A DNA stretch of 64,000 nt from Streptomyces djakartensis (GCF_014651075.1 NZ_BMWE01000023.1:36814-100813); one strand, 5' to 3'. Counted from the first letter of the stretch, positions 32,720 through 41,910 are shown. Numbers and translations: made by a program. The notes: generated by a model from the letters alone, not told the origin.

Positions 32720-32941
32720 TTGAAGCGCGACATCCACCCCGAGTACGTCGAGACGCAGGTCAGCTGCACCTGCGGCGCGTCGTTCACCACTCGCAGCACC
32801 ATCGAGTCCGGCACCATCCGTGCCGACGTCTGCTCCGAGTGCCACCCGTTCTACACGGGCAAGCAGAAGATCCTCGACACCGGTGGCCGTGTGGCCCGCT
32901 TCGAGGCCCGCTTCGGCAAGGCCGCCGGCTCCAAGAAGTAG
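32720..32941 (+). CDS. rpmE: 50S ribosomal protein bL31, zinc-binding form
   Basis: 73 residues from an unusual TTG start, decided by AGGAG eight bases upstream and the conserved N terminus KRDIHPEY. The four zinc ligands of the C+ form are present: C16 and C18 (SCTCG) and C37 and C40 (VCSECHPFYTGKQK). This is the zinc-replete paralogue that Zur-controlled C- forms replace under zinc limitation. No terminator precedes it; prfA follows 107 bp downstream. Confidence 0.95.
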   Translation: MKRDIHPEYVETQVSCTCGASFTTRSTIESGTIRADVCSECHPFYTGKQKILDTGGRVARFEARFGKAAGSKK

Positions 32942-33048
32942 CGAGCCCCATTTCGCCGGTCCACGGAAGTGCCCCCCGCCGGGGCGCTCCGGGACCGGCG
33001 TTTTTGGTCGCCCGCCCTTCACCCCCCGTCCGTACACAGGAGCCCAAG

Positions 33049-34125
33049 ATGTTCGAGGCCGTCGAGGAACTCGTCGCCGAGCACGCCGACCTGGAGAAGA
33101 AGCTCGCCGACCCGTCGGTCCACGCCGACCAGGCCAACGCGCGCAAGCTGAACAAGCGTTACGCCGAGCTCACCCCCATCGTCGCCACGTACCGCTCCTG
33201 GACGCAGACGGGCGACGACATCGAGACCGCGCGCGAATTCGCCGCCGACGACCCCGACTTCGCCGCCGAGGTCAAGGACCTGGAGCAGCAGCGCGAGGAG
33301 CTGACGGAGAAGCTGCGCCTGCTGCTGGTCCCGCGCGACCCCAGCGACGACAAGGACGTCATCCTCGAGATCAAGGCGGGCGCGGGCGGCGACGAGTCGG
33401 CCCTGTTCGCCGGCGACCTGCTGCGCATGTACCTACGGTACGCCGAGCGCGTCGGCTGGAAGACCGAGATCATCGACGCCACCGAGTCCGAGCTCGGCGG
33501 TTACAAGGACGTCCAGGTCGCGGTGAAGACCAAGGGCGGTCAGGGAGCCACCGAGCCCGGTCAGGGCGTATGGGCGCGGCTGAAGTACGAGGGCGGTGTG
33601 CACCGCGTGCAGCGCGTCCCGGCGACGGAGTCCCAGGGCCGCATCCACACCTCCGCGGCCGGTGTCCTGGTGACGCCCGAGGCCGAGGAGATCGACGTCG
33701 AGATCAACCCCAACGACCTGCGCATCGACGTCTACCGCTCCTCCGGACCGGGCGGACAGTCCGTCAACACCACCGACTCCGCCGTGCGCATCACGCACAT
33801 CCCGACCGGAGTCGTCGCCTCCTGCCAGAACGAGAAGAGCCAGCTGCAGAACAAGGAGCAGGCCCTGCGTATCCTGCGCTCCAGGCTGCTCGCGGCCGCG
33901 CAGGAGGAGGCGGAGAGGAACGCCGCCGACGCCCGCCGCAGCCAGGTCCGCACCGTCGACCGCTCCGAGAAGATCCGCACGTACAACTTCCCGGAGAACC
34001 GCATCTCGGACCACCGCGTCGGCTTCAAGGCGTACAACCTGGACCAGGTCCTGGACGGCGATCTCGACGCCGTGATCCAGGCGTGCGTCGACGCGGACTC
34101 GGCGGCGAAGCTGGCCGCCGCGTAA
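33049..34125 (+). CDS. prfA: peptide chain release factor 1
   Basis: 358 residues; reads UAA and UAG stop codons and triggers peptide release. The anticodon-like PAT motif is at 191-193 and the GGQ motif at 235-237 (SSGPGGQSVNTTDS). ATG 33049 follows CAGGAG and matches the family N terminus; upstream in-frame codons are rpmE antiframe. The next gene encodes the methylase that modifies the GGQ glutamine. Confidence 0.96.
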   Translation: MFEAVEELVAEHADLEKKLADPSVHADQANARKLNKRYAELTPIVATYRSWTQTGDDIETAREFAADDPDFAAEVKDLEQQREELTEKLRLLLVPRDPSDDKDVILEIKAGAGGDESALFAGDLLRMYLRYAERVGWKTEIIDATESELGGYKDVQVAVKTKGGQGATEPGQGVWARLKYEGGVHRVQRVPATESQGRIHTSAAGVLVTPEAEEIDVEINPNDLRIDVYRSSGPGGQSVNTTDSAVRITHIPTGVVASCQNEKSQLQNKEQALRILRSRLLAAAQEEAERNAADARRSQVRTVDRSEKIRTYNFPENRISDHRVGFKAYNLDQVLDGDLDAVIQACVDADSAAKLAAA

Positions 34126-34158
34126 GACCGCAGGAGCAACGACTACCGGAGGACTCGC

Positions 34159-35004
34159 GTGAACCTGCTGCTCGCGGAGGTGGCCCAGGCCACCCAGCGG
34201 CTCGCCGACGCCGGCGTGCCCTCGCCGCGCACCGACGCGGAGGAGCTCGCCGCGTTCGTGCACGGCGTCAAGCGCGGCGAGCTGCACAACGTGAAGGACT
34301 CCGACTTCGACGCCCGCTACTGGGAGGTCATCGCCCGCCGCGAGGCCCGGGAGCCGCTCCAGCACATCACCGGGCGGGCCTACTTCCGCTACCTGGAACT
34401 CCAGGTCGGCCCCGGGGTGTTCGTGCCGCGGCCCGAGACCGAGTCCGTGGTCGGCTGGGCCATAGACGCCGTGCGGGCCATGGACGTCGTCGAGCCGTGC
34501 ATCGTCGACCTGTGCACCGGATCCGGCGCCATCGCGCTCGCCCTCGCCCAGGAGGTGCCGCGCTCGCGGGTGCACGCCGTGGAGCTGTCCGAGGACGCCC
34601 TCAGGTGGACCCGCAGGAACGTCGAGGGGTCCAGGGTCGAACTGCGCCAGGGAGACGCCCTGTCGGCCTTCCCGGACCTCGACGGCCAGGTCGACCTGGT
34701 CATCTCCAACCCGCCGTACATCCCGCTCACCGAGTGGGAGTACGTCGCCCCCGAGGCGCGGGACTACGACCCCGGCATGGCCCTGTTCTCCGGCGAGGAC
34801 GGACTCGACCTCATCCGCGGCCTGGAGCGCACCGCACACCGGCTGCTGCGCCCCGGGGGCGTGGTGGTCGTCGAACACGCCGACACCCAGGGCGGCCAGG
34901 TGCCGTGGATCTTCACCGAGGAGCGGGGCTGGGCCGACGCGGCCGACCACCCGGACCTCAACAACCGTCCCCGGTTCGCGACGGCCCGCAAGGCACTGCC
35001 GTGA
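34159..35004 (+). CDS. prmC: peptide chain release factor N5-glutamine methyltransferase
   Basis: 281 residues, GTG start. It methylates the Gln of the GGQ motif in release factors using SAM. The N-terminal helical RF-binding domain is followed by the methyltransferase with motif I VDLCTGSGAIALALA (116-130) and the catalytic NPPY at 184-187. It is 33 bp after prfA in the same direction, the standard prfA-prmC operon. Confidence 0.95.
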   Translation: MNLLLAEVAQATQRLADAGVPSPRTDAEELAAFVHGVKRGELHNVKDSDFDARYWEVIARREAREPLQHITGRAYFRYLELQVGPGVFVPRPETESVVGWAIDAVRAMDVVEPCIVDLCTGSGAIALALAQEVPRSRVHAVELSEDALRWTRRNVEGSRVELRQGDALSAFPDLDGQVDLVISNPPYIPLTEWEYVAPEARDYDPGMALFSGEDGLDLIRGLERTAHRLLRPGGVVVVEHADTQGGQVPWIFTEERGWADAADHPDLNNRPRFATARKALP

Positions 35005-35056
35005 CCGTCCCGCAGACTCTTTCCCAGACATACGTGTACGAGGAGGCCCGCTAGAC

Positions 35057-35704
35057 ATGGCACGGCGATACGACACCAACGACGCGACCGACCGCACGAC
35101 CGGTCTGCGCGAAGCCGCGTCCGCCGTCCGCCGAGGCGAGCTGGTCGTCCTCCCGACCGACACGGTGTACGGCATCGGCGCGGACGCGTTCTCCTCGGAG
35201 GCCGTCGGTGACCTGCTTCAGGCCAAGGGCCGGGGCCGCAACATGCCCTCGCCCGTCCTCATCGGCTCCCCGAACACGCTGCACGGGCTCGTCACGGACT
35301 TCTCCGAGCTGGCCTGGGAGCTGGTCGACGCCTTCTGGCCGGGCGCGCTGACGCTCGTCGCCAGGCACCAGCCGTCCCTGCAGTGGGACCTCGGGGACAC
35401 CCGGGGCACGGTCGCCGTGCGGATGCCGCTGCACCCGGTCGCCATCGAGCTGCTCACCGAGGTCGGCCCGATGGCCGTGTCCTCCGCCAATCTCACCGGC
35501 CACCCGGCGCCGGAGGACTGCGACGCCGCGCAGGAGATGCTCGGCGACTCCGTCTCCGTCTACCTCGACGGCGGCCCGACCCCCGGCAACGTGCCGTCGT
35601 CGATCGTGGACGTGACCCGTGAGGTGCCGCTGCTGCTGCGCGCGGGCGCCATCTCGGCGGACGAGCTGCGAAAGGTCGTACCCGACCTCGAGGTGGCGAA
35701 TTGA
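35057..35704 (+). CDS. tsaC: L-threonylcarbamoyladenylate synthase
   Basis: 215 residues of the Sua5/YciO/YrdC family. Makes threonylcarbamoyl-AMP from Thr, bicarbonate and ATP for t6A37 of ANN-decoding tRNAs. Core features: GELVVLPTDTVYGIGADAF near residues 30-48, KGRGRNMPSPVLI (KxR, SxN-type basic binding site) and PMAVSSANLTGHPAP. It follows prmC by 52 bp and overlaps the next gene by 4 bp, so the chain prfA-prmC-tsaC-LMW-PTP-like is one unit. Confidence 0.93.
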   Translation: MARRYDTNDATDRTTGLREAASAVRRGELVVLPTDTVYGIGADAFSSEAVGDLLQAKGRGRNMPSPVLIGSPNTLHGLVTDFSELAWELVDAFWPGALTLVARHQPSLQWDLGDTRGTVAVRMPLHPVAIELLTEVGPMAVSSANLTGHPAPEDCDAAQEMLGDSVSVYLDGGPTPGNVPSSIVDVTREVPLLLRAGAISADELRKVVPDLEVAN

Positions 35705-36381
35705 CGGCCCCTGAGGCGGGGCGTGGCATAGGCAACGGGGAAAGCGCGGCGGAGATCACGACGACGTTCGTGGGGCTTCCGCGTGACAGCTTCCGCATCC
35801 TCCACGTCAGCACCGGCAACGTGTGCCGTTCGCCCATCACCGAGCGGCTGACCCGCCATTTCGTGCGGGAGCGGCTCGGCATCCTGGGCGGCGGGCTGAT
35901 CGTGGAGAGCGCGGGCACCTGGGGTCACGAGGGTGCGCCCATGGAGTCCCACGCGGAGACCGTCCTGGCCGACTTCGGCGCGGACGCCTCCGGCTTCACC
36001 GGGCGCGAGCTCCTCGACGAGCACGTGATCCGCGCCGACCTGGTGCTGACCGCCACCCGGGACCACCGGGCGCAGGTCATCTCGATGGGCCACTCGGCGG
36101 GCCTGCGCACCTTCACGCTCAAGGAGTTCACCCGCCTGGTCAAAGCCATCGACCCGGCGACCCTGCCACCCCTGGAGGAGGGCGTGGTCGTCCGCGCGCG
36201 CGCCCTGGTGCGTGCCGCGGCGGCTCTACGCGGGTGGCTGCTGGCGCCGAACGCGGAGGCGGACGAGGTGTACGACCCGTACGGGGCGCCTCTGACGTTC
36301 TTCCGGTCCATCGGGGACGAGATACACCAGGCGCTCGATCCGGTCGTCACGGCCCTGACGGGCGTCCCCGCACGGACGTGA
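35701..36381 (+). CDS. LMW protein-tyrosine-phosphatase-like protein with Ser at the nucleophile position
   Basis: 226 residues from TTG 35701, overlapping tsaC (TTGA). The fold of low-molecular-weight tyrosine phosphatases is clear: P-loop HVSTGNVCRSPITE, and DEVYDPYG carrying the general acid Asp192-Pro193. In active enzymes the loop reads V-C-x-G-N-x-C-R-S; here the first Cys, the nucleophile, is Ser37 (codon AGC), while Cys42 and Arg43 remain. The protein should bind phosphotyrosine-like ligands but not form the cysteinyl-phosphate intermediate. The N terminus is about 30 residues longer than usual. A regulatory or phosphate-binding role is inferred. Confidence 0.88.
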   Translation: MTAPEAGRGIGNGESAAEITTTFVGLPRDSFRILHVSTGNVCRSPITERLTRHFVRERLGILGGGLIVESAGTWGHEGAPMESHAETVLADFGADASGFTGRELLDEHVIRADLVLTATRDHRAQVISMGHSAGLRTFTLKEFTRLVKAIDPATLPPLEEGVVVRARALVRAAAALRGWLLAPNAEADEVYDPYGAPLTFFRSIGDEIHQALDPVVTALTGVPART

Positions 36382-36524
36382 CGACCGAGCGCCCCAGGGA
36401 CCCCGGGCCTACATTGGACGTACGTCACCACGGCGAGTGAGCCGAAGAGGCGCGTCGGCCTCTCGAGACCGACTCAGGCGCCCCGGAGGCGAACCGCCCA
36501 GAAATGCGCCGCCCGGAGCCCACC

Positions 36525-37763
36525 ATGACGGTCACCCCTGCCATCGAGGCCGACGTCCTGCGCCACCAGGACCCCGAGCTCGCCGACATCCTGCTCGCGG
36601 AGCGGAAGAGGCAGGCGACGACCCTCCGCCTGATCGCCGCGGAGAACTTCAGTTCGCCGGCCGTGCTGGCCGCCCTCGGCTCATCGCTCGCCGACAAGTA
36701 CGCGGAGGGCTACCCGGGAGCGCGGCACCACGGCGGCTGCGAGATCGTGGACGTCGCCGAACGCCTCGCCGTGGACCGGGCCAAGGACCTGTTCGACGCC
36801 GACCACGCCAACGTCCAGGCCTACTCGGGCTCTTCGGCGGTGCTGGCCGCCTACGCCGCGCTGCTGCGCCCCGGCGACACCGTCCTCGCCCTCGGCCTGC
36901 ACCACGGCGGCCACCTCACGCACGGCTCGCCCGCCAACTTCTCCGGCCGCTGGTTCGACTTCGTCGGCTACGGCGTCGAGGCCGAGTCCGGGCTCATCGA
37001 CCACGAGCAGGTGCGCACGCTGGCCCGCACGCGCCGCCCCAAGGCGATCGTGTGCGGTTCGATCGCCTACCCCCGGCACCTGGACTACGCGTTCTTCCGC
37101 GAGGTCGCCGACGAGGTGGGCGCGTACCTCATCGCGGACGCCGCGCACCCGATCGGCCTGGTCGCCGGGGGAGCGGCGCCGAATCCGGTGCCGTACGCGG
37201 ACATCGTCTGCGCCACCACGCACAAGGTGCTGCGGGGCCCGCGCGGCGGCATGCTCCTGTGCCGCGCGGAACTGGCCGAGCGCGTCGACCGGGCCGTGTT
37301 CCCCTTCACCCAGGGCGGTGCGCAGATGCACACCGTCGCCGCCAAGGCGGTCGCCTTCGGCGAGGCGGCGACACCGGCGTTCTCCGCGTACGCACATCAG
37401 GTGGTCGCCAACGCGAGGGTGCTCGCGGCACGGCTGGCCGCCGAGGGCCTGGTGGTCACCACCGGCGGCACGGACACCCACCTGATCACCGCCGACCCGG
37501 CGCCGCTCGGCGTCGACGGACGCACCGCCCGTGGCCGTCTCGCCGCGGCCGGCCTGGTCCTGGACTGCTGTGCGCTGCCTCACGGTGATGCCCGGGGACT
37601 GCGGCTCGGCACCGCCGCGATCACCACGCAGGGTATGGGCGAGGCGGAGATGGCGCGGATCGCCGAACTGCTCGCAGGGGTGCTCAGGGGCGTGACCGGG
37701 GCCGCGAGGGCCCGTGAAGATGTGCGGGAGCTTACAGGTGAATTTCCGCCGTACCCGGCTTGA
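36525..37763 (+). CDS. glyA: serine hydroxymethyltransferase paralogue
   Basis: 412 residues from ATG 36525. PLP-dependent interconversion of serine and glycine with tetrahydrofolate. PLP Lys is in ATTHKVLRGPRGG; also LIAAENFSS, the HGGHLTHGSPANFSG loop and ADAAHPIGLVAGG. A departure: the canonical GKRYYGG segment, which puts two Tyr in the active site, is GARHHGG here. Canonical VTTRG near the C terminus is ITTQG. It is therefore a divergent paralogue and may not have ordinary SHMT activity. It follows the PTP-like gene by 143 bp with a short inverted repeat (GAGGC/GCCTC) in the leader. Confidence 0.85.
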   Translation: MTVTPAIEADVLRHQDPELADILLAERKRQATTLRLIAAENFSSPAVLAALGSSLADKYAEGYPGARHHGGCEIVDVAERLAVDRAKDLFDADHANVQAYSGSSAVLAAYAALLRPGDTVLALGLHHGGHLTHGSPANFSGRWFDFVGYGVEAESGLIDHEQVRTLARTRRPKAIVCGSIAYPRHLDYAFFREVADEVGAYLIADAAHPIGLVAGGAAPNPVPYADIVCATTHKVLRGPRGGMLLCRAELAERVDRAVFPFTQGGAQMHTVAAKAVAFGEAATPAFSAYAHQVVANARVLAARLAAEGLVVTTGGTDTHLITADPAPLGVDGRTARGRLAAAGLVLDCCALPHGDARGLRLGTAAITTQGMGEAEMARIAELLAGVLRGVTGAARAREDVRELTGEFPPYPA

Positions 37764-37892
37764 GTCGGGGTAAGCGCACCAGGGTGCACAGCTACTCGTG
37801 CAACCATCGTCGCTACCCGGAAGTCCTCACCCGTATGCGCGCATCGCTAGGGTGTGGGGCTGTGATGGCCAGCGAGACCTGTGGGGAAGCCC

Positions 37893-39239
37893 GTGCGTGA
37901 ATACCTCCTGACGCTCTGCATCACGGCCGCGGTGACGTATCTGCTGACAGGGCCGGTACGGAAGTTCGCGATCGTGGCCGGAGCGATGCCGGAGATCCGG
38001 GCACGTGACGTGCACCGGGAGCCCACTCCGCGCCTCGGCGGTATCGCGATGTTCTTCGGCCTGTGCGCGGGCCTGCTGGTCGCCGACCACCTGACCAACC
38101 TCAACCAGGTCTTCGAGACGTCGAACGAACCCCGGGCGCTGCTGTCCGGGGCGGCGCTGATCTGGCTGATCGGGGTGCTGGACGACAAGTTCGAGATCGA
38201 CGCCCTGATCAAGCTGGGCGGGCAGATGATCGCGGCGGGCGTGATGGTCGTCCAGGGTCTGACGATCCTGTGGCTGCCCGTCCCGGGCGTCGGCTCGGTC
38301 GCGCTCACCCAGTGGCAGGGCACCCTGCTGACGGTCGCGCTGGTCGTCATCACCATCAACGCGGTGAACTTCGTCGACGGCCTGGACGGTCTCGCGGCCG
38401 GCATGGTCTGCATCGCGGCGACCGCGTTCTTCCTGTACGCCTACCGCATCTGGTACTCGTACGGCGTGGAGGCCGCCGCCCCCGCCACCCTCTTCTCGGC
38501 GATCCTGATGGGCATGTGCCTGGGCTTCCTGCCGCACAACATGCACCCGGCGCGGATCTTCATGGGTGACTCGGGCTCCATGCTGATCGGCCTGGTCCTG
38601 GCCGCCGGCGCGATCTCCGTCACGGGGCAGGTCGATCCGGACGCGCTCAACCTGTACGTCGGCTCCGAGAAGGAGGCCGTGCACCAGACGGTCCCCGTCT
38701 ACATCCCGTTGCTGCTGCCGCTGACGATCATCGCGGTGCCGGCCGCCGACCTGATCCTGGCGATCGTGCGCCGCACCTGGCGGGGCCAGTCCCCGTTCGC
38801 CGCCGACCGGGGCCACCTCCACCACCGCCTGCTGGAGATCGGCCACTCGCACAGCCGCGCGGTGCTGATCATGTACTTCTGGTCGGCGCTGATCGCCTTC
38901 GGCGCGCTCGCCTACTCGGTCAACTCGGCGTCCATGTGGATCGTGCTCGGTGTCGTGTTCCTCAGTGCGATCGGTCTCATCCTGCTTCTCCTGCCGCGCT
39001 TCACACCGCGCGCCCCGCGCTGGATGGAGCACTTCGTGCCGCCGCGCTACCGCAGGCGCGGCGAGGTGGCGGCCGTGGCTCCCGAGGCCTCGACGCCGGC
39101 GGCCGCCGCCGAGCAGCCGGCCGCCGTGGCGCAGGAGAACCGCACGCCGGTGGTGTCCGGAGTCGCCGGGGTCAACGGGGCGACCGCCATCGGCTCCCGT
39201 GCACGTCTGGACGACCGGCGCAGAGCCGGGACAAGGTAA
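37893..39239 (+). CDS. undecaprenyl-phosphate N-acetylglucosaminyl/sugar 1-phosphate transferase, WecA/MraY family
   Basis: 448 residues from GTG 37893, eight bases after GGGGAAG. Polytopic membrane enzyme with about ten helices. Family motifs: RDVHREPTPRLGG, GVLDDKFEID (DDxxD Mg site), NFVDGLDGLAAG, RIFMGDSGSML and DRGHLHHRLLEIG (the HxHH loop that distinguishes WecA-type from MraY). It transfers a sugar-1-phosphate to undecaprenyl phosphate, starting teichoic or other wall glycopolymer synthesis. The C-terminal tail is Ala/Pro-rich and cytoplasmic. Confidence 0.9.
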   Translation: MREYLLTLCITAAVTYLLTGPVRKFAIVAGAMPEIRARDVHREPTPRLGGIAMFFGLCAGLLVADHLTNLNQVFETSNEPRALLSGAALIWLIGVLDDKFEIDALIKLGGQMIAAGVMVVQGLTILWLPVPGVGSVALTQWQGTLLTVALVVITINAVNFVDGLDGLAAGMVCIAATAFFLYAYRIWYSYGVEAAAPATLFSAILMGMCLGFLPHNMHPARIFMGDSGSMLIGLVLAAGAISVTGQVDPDALNLYVGSEKEAVHQTVPVYIPLLLPLTIIAVPAADLILAIVRRTWRGQSPFAADRGHLHHRLLEIGHSHSRAVLIMYFWSALIAFGALAYSVNSASMWIVLGVVFLSAIGLILLLLPRFTPRAPRWMEHFVPPRYRRRGEVAAVAPEASTPAAAAEQPAAVAQENRTPVVSGVAGVNGATAIGSRARLDDRRRAGTR

Positions 39240-39368
39240 GAATCTGACTAGAGCATTGCCAAGTCGTGGGGTTGCGATGGGGGTATGAAGCACCCCAATA
39301 CCAGACATCTCGGCGCGGTTCCCGCTCAGACGCGCAGTTTCACTCTCATGTGTGACTGTGCGCACACC

Positions 39369-39396
39369 TTCAGGTAAAGACTGCATCAAATAGTTT
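39369..39396 (+). promoter_or_regulatory. possible atp operon promoter
   Basis: TTCAGG at 39369-39374, 16-bp spacer, TAGTTT at 39391-39396, in an AT-rich patch 142 bp before atpI. The full 39240-39537 spacer has no gene. Confidence 0.4.
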
Positions 39397-39537
39397 GTGA
39401 TACGGTTCACGAGAACCCCCCGGATAGAGCCGAAGGACCGTAGTGCGACGGTCCATTGGTGTGAGGTCTCCACTCAGCCCGGGACTACGCTCGTCCATGA
39501 CGACACCCCTGCCCCCTGCGAAAGCGGAGTTGCCGCC

Positions 39538-39975
39538 ATGCCGTCCAATGACGCCCGGAACCTTCTGCAGTGCGCTGTGCCAACAGCCGCTGCCGGTGCG
39601 GTCGCGGTCGCCGTCAGCGGCGTGGTGGCCGGAGGCAAGGGCGCCGTCGGAGCGGCCGTCGGTACAGCGCTGGCCATCCTCTTCATGGGAATCGGCCTCT
39701 TCGTTCTCCAGTGGACGGCAAAAACGCTCCCGCAGTTGTTCCAGGCCATGGGGCTGATGCTGTACATGGCCCAGCTCCTGCTCCTCCTGATCTTTGTCGC
39801 CCTCTTCAAGGACACCTCTCTCTTCAACGCGAAGACGTTCGCCGCCGGGCTCGTCGTCGCGACCGTCGTGTGGATGGCTGCGCAGGCTCGTGCGCACATG
39901 AAGGCCAAGATCTTCTACATCGACCCGGACTCCGCGAAGAGTGAGAAGCCCGAGAAGACCGGGTCGTCGTCGTGA
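39538..39975 (+). CDS. atpI: ATP synthase protein I
   Basis: 145 residues. Four hydrophobic helices (AVAVAVSGVVAGG region, AVGTALAILFMGIGLFVL, MGLMLYMAQLLLLLIFVAL, FAAGLVVATVVWMAAQA). AtpI is a membrane protein at the head of atp operons that helps c-ring assembly. ATG 39538 fits the family length (about 140 residues); there are long non-homologous upstream codons. Confidence 0.85.
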   Translation: MPSNDARNLLQCAVPTAAAGAVAVAVSGVVAGGKGAVGAAVGTALAILFMGIGLFVLQWTAKTLPQLFQAMGLMLYMAQLLLLLIFVALFKDTSLFNAKTFAAGLVVATVVWMAAQARAHMKAKIFYIDPDSAKSEKPEKTGSSS

Positions 39976-40200
39976 CGGGTAGGGGCGCGATAAAGAGCAC
40001 TGAGAAGTCCTGCTATCGTCCGGTGCCAACTGCGGCATCGCGGGCGCGGGCATCTGAGCTGACGCCTGCTCGAACGCGAGGCTCGATGCCCCCCAGCCGC
40101 CCTCACATCCGTAACACCAGTCCGGTGCCGATCCGCGGCTGCGCGCCGCGCCGACACAACGAGGTTGCCGTACCCATGCGTCACACCGAAGGAGCCCGCG

Positions 40201-41016
40201 GTGAGTGCTGACCAGACCCAGCTCGCCTTTGACTGGAGCTGTCGGATCATGTCCGACGGGTGTGGTTTTCCGGCACCGGGCCTGCACTCGTTCCTCTTCA
40301 AGCCGATCGCCACGGTTGGAGGGTTCGAGTTCAACAAGGTGATGCTGCTCGCCATCATCACCACCGTTCTCGTCATCGGCTTCTTCTGGGCGGCCTTCGG
40401 CAAGGCCAAGGTGGTGCCGGGCAAGCTGCAGATGGTCGGCGAGGCCGGCTACGACTTCGTCCGCCGCGGCATCGTCTACGAGACCCTCGGCAAGAAGGAG
40501 GGCGAGAAGTACGTCCCCCTGATGGTCTCGCTGTTCTTCTTCATCTGGATCATGAACATCTGGTCCGTGATCCCGCTCGCGCAGTTCCCGGTCTCTTCGA
40601 TCATCGCGTTCCCGGCGGTCCTGGCCGTGATCGTCTACGTGACCTGGGTGTCGCTGACCTTTAAGCGGCACGGCTTCGTCGGGTTCTTCAAGAACATCAC
40701 CGGCTACGACAAGTCGCTCGGCCCTGTGCTGCCGCTCGTGATGGTCATCGAGTTCTTCTCGAACCTGCTCGTCCGGCCGTTCACGCACGCGGTGCGACTC
40801 TTCGCCAACATGTTCGCCGGTCACCTGATGCTGGTGATGTTCACCGTCGCCTCCTGGTACCTGCTGAACAGCTGGATGATCCCGGCGGCCGGTGTCTCCT
40901 TCGTGATGACCGTCGCCATGATCGGCTTCGAGCTTTTCGTGCAGGCCGTCCAGGCGTACGTTTTCGTACTCCTCGCCTGCACGTACATCCAGGGCGCTCT
41001 GGCCGAGCACCACTGA
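40201..41016 (+). CDS. atpB: F1Fo ATP synthase subunit a
   Basis: 271 residues, GTG start after GAAGGAG. Membrane subunit a with about five to six helices. The essential Arg for proton transfer is in the penultimate region NLLVRPFTHAVRLFANM, with AFELFVQAVQAYVFVLLAC-type C-terminal helix (here GFELFVQAVQAYVFVLL). It forms the two half-channels that load protons onto the c-ring. Confidence 0.94.
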   Translation: MSADQTQLAFDWSCRIMSDGCGFPAPGLHSFLFKPIATVGGFEFNKVMLLAIITTVLVIGFFWAAFGKAKVVPGKLQMVGEAGYDFVRRGIVYETLGKKEGEKYVPLMVSLFFFIWIMNIWSVIPLAQFPVSSIIAFPAVLAVIVYVTWVSLTFKRHGFVGFFKNITGYDKSLGPVLPLVMVIEFFSNLLVRPFTHAVRLFANMFAGHLMLVMFTVASWYLLNSWMIPAAGVSFVMTVAMIGFELFVQAVQAYVFVLLACTYIQGALAEHH

Positions 41017-41085
41017 GCCCCGCCCCCACACCATGTCGTCCGGTGGCCAACCCCCACCGGTCCGTTAAGAGAAGGAAGATTCAGC

Positions 41086-41322
41086 ATGGCTGCCACTGAG
41101 ACCCTCGCCGCTGTCTCCGGTTCGCTCGGTTCCGTCGGCTACGGCCTCTCGGCTATCGGCCCCGGCATCGGCGTCGGCATCATCTTCGGCAACGGCACCC
41201 AGGCCCTGGCCCGTCAGCCCGAGGCCGCTGGTCTGATCCGTGCCAACCAGATCCTGGGCTTCGCCTTCTGTGAGGCGCTCGCCCTCATCGGCATCGTTAT
41301 GCCGTTCGTGTTCGGTCAGTAA
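41086..41322 (+). CDS. atpE: F1Fo ATP synthase subunit c
   Basis: 78 residues, ATG with GAAGGAAG. Two membrane helices joined by a polar loop ARQPEA that contacts gamma-epsilon. The proton-binding carboxylate is Glu63 in GFAFCEALALIG. A Gly-rich first helix (GPGIGVGIIFGNG) packs the ring. Standard length. Confidence 0.96.
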   Translation: MAATETLAAVSGSLGSVGYGLSAIGPGIGVGIIFGNGTQALARQPEAAGLIRANQILGFAFCEALALIGIVMPFVFGQ

Positions 41323-41361
41323 TTTCCTGCTCACCGACACGTTTCGACGAAAGGCACTGAT

Positions 41362-41910
41362 GTGATCGCCAACCTGGTACAGCTGGCGGCCGAGGAGGAG
41401 CAGAACCCGCTCGTTCCTCCGGGCCCCGAGCTGCTCGTCGGCACCATCGCCTTCGCCATCGTGTTCTTCTTCTTCTGGAAGAAGCTGCTTCCGAACATCA
41501 ACAAGGTTCTGGAGGAGCGCCGCGCGGCGATCGAAGGCGGTATCGAAGAGGCCGAGACCATGAAGGTCGAGGCCCAGAGCGTCCTTGAGCAGTACAAGGC
41601 ACAGCTCGCCGAGGCCCGGCACGAGGCCGCGCGTCTGCGCCAGGAGGCGCAGGAGCAGGGTGCCGCCCTCATCGCCGAGATGCGGGCCGAGGGCCAGCGG
41701 CAGCGCGAGGAGATCGTCGCCGCCGGTCACGCCCAGATCGAGGCCGACCGCAAGGCCGCCGCGTCCACGCTGCGCCAGGACGTCGGCAAGCTGGCCACGG
41801 ACCTGGCCGGCAAGCTCGTCGGCGAGTCCCTCGAGGACCACGCCCGCCAGAGCCGCGTGATCGACCGGTTCCTCGACGAGCTCGAGGAGAAGGCCGAGGC
41901 CGGGCGATGA
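41362..41910 (+). CDS. atpF: F1Fo ATP synthase subunit b
   Basis: 182 residues, GTG start (an ATG three bases upstream is followed by a stop). A single N-terminal membrane helix (LLVGTIAFAIVFFFFW) is followed by a long coiled coil with heptad Glu/Ala/Lys pattern, the peripheral stator. Overlaps atpH by ATGA. Confidence 0.94.
   Translation: MIANLVQLAAEEEQNPLVPPGPELLVGTIAFAIVFFFFWKKLLPNINKVLEERRAAIEGGIEEAETMKVEAQSVLEQYKAQLAEARHEAARLRQEAQEQGAALIAEMRAEGQRQREEIVAAGHAQIEADRKAAASTLRQDVGKLATDLAGKLVGESLEDHARQSRVIDRFLDELEEKAEAGR

Noticed and set aside
36390..36524. Glycine or ZTP riboswitch before the SHMT gene
   Set aside because: I could not find the conserved cores of either class; kept only as a low-interest leader.
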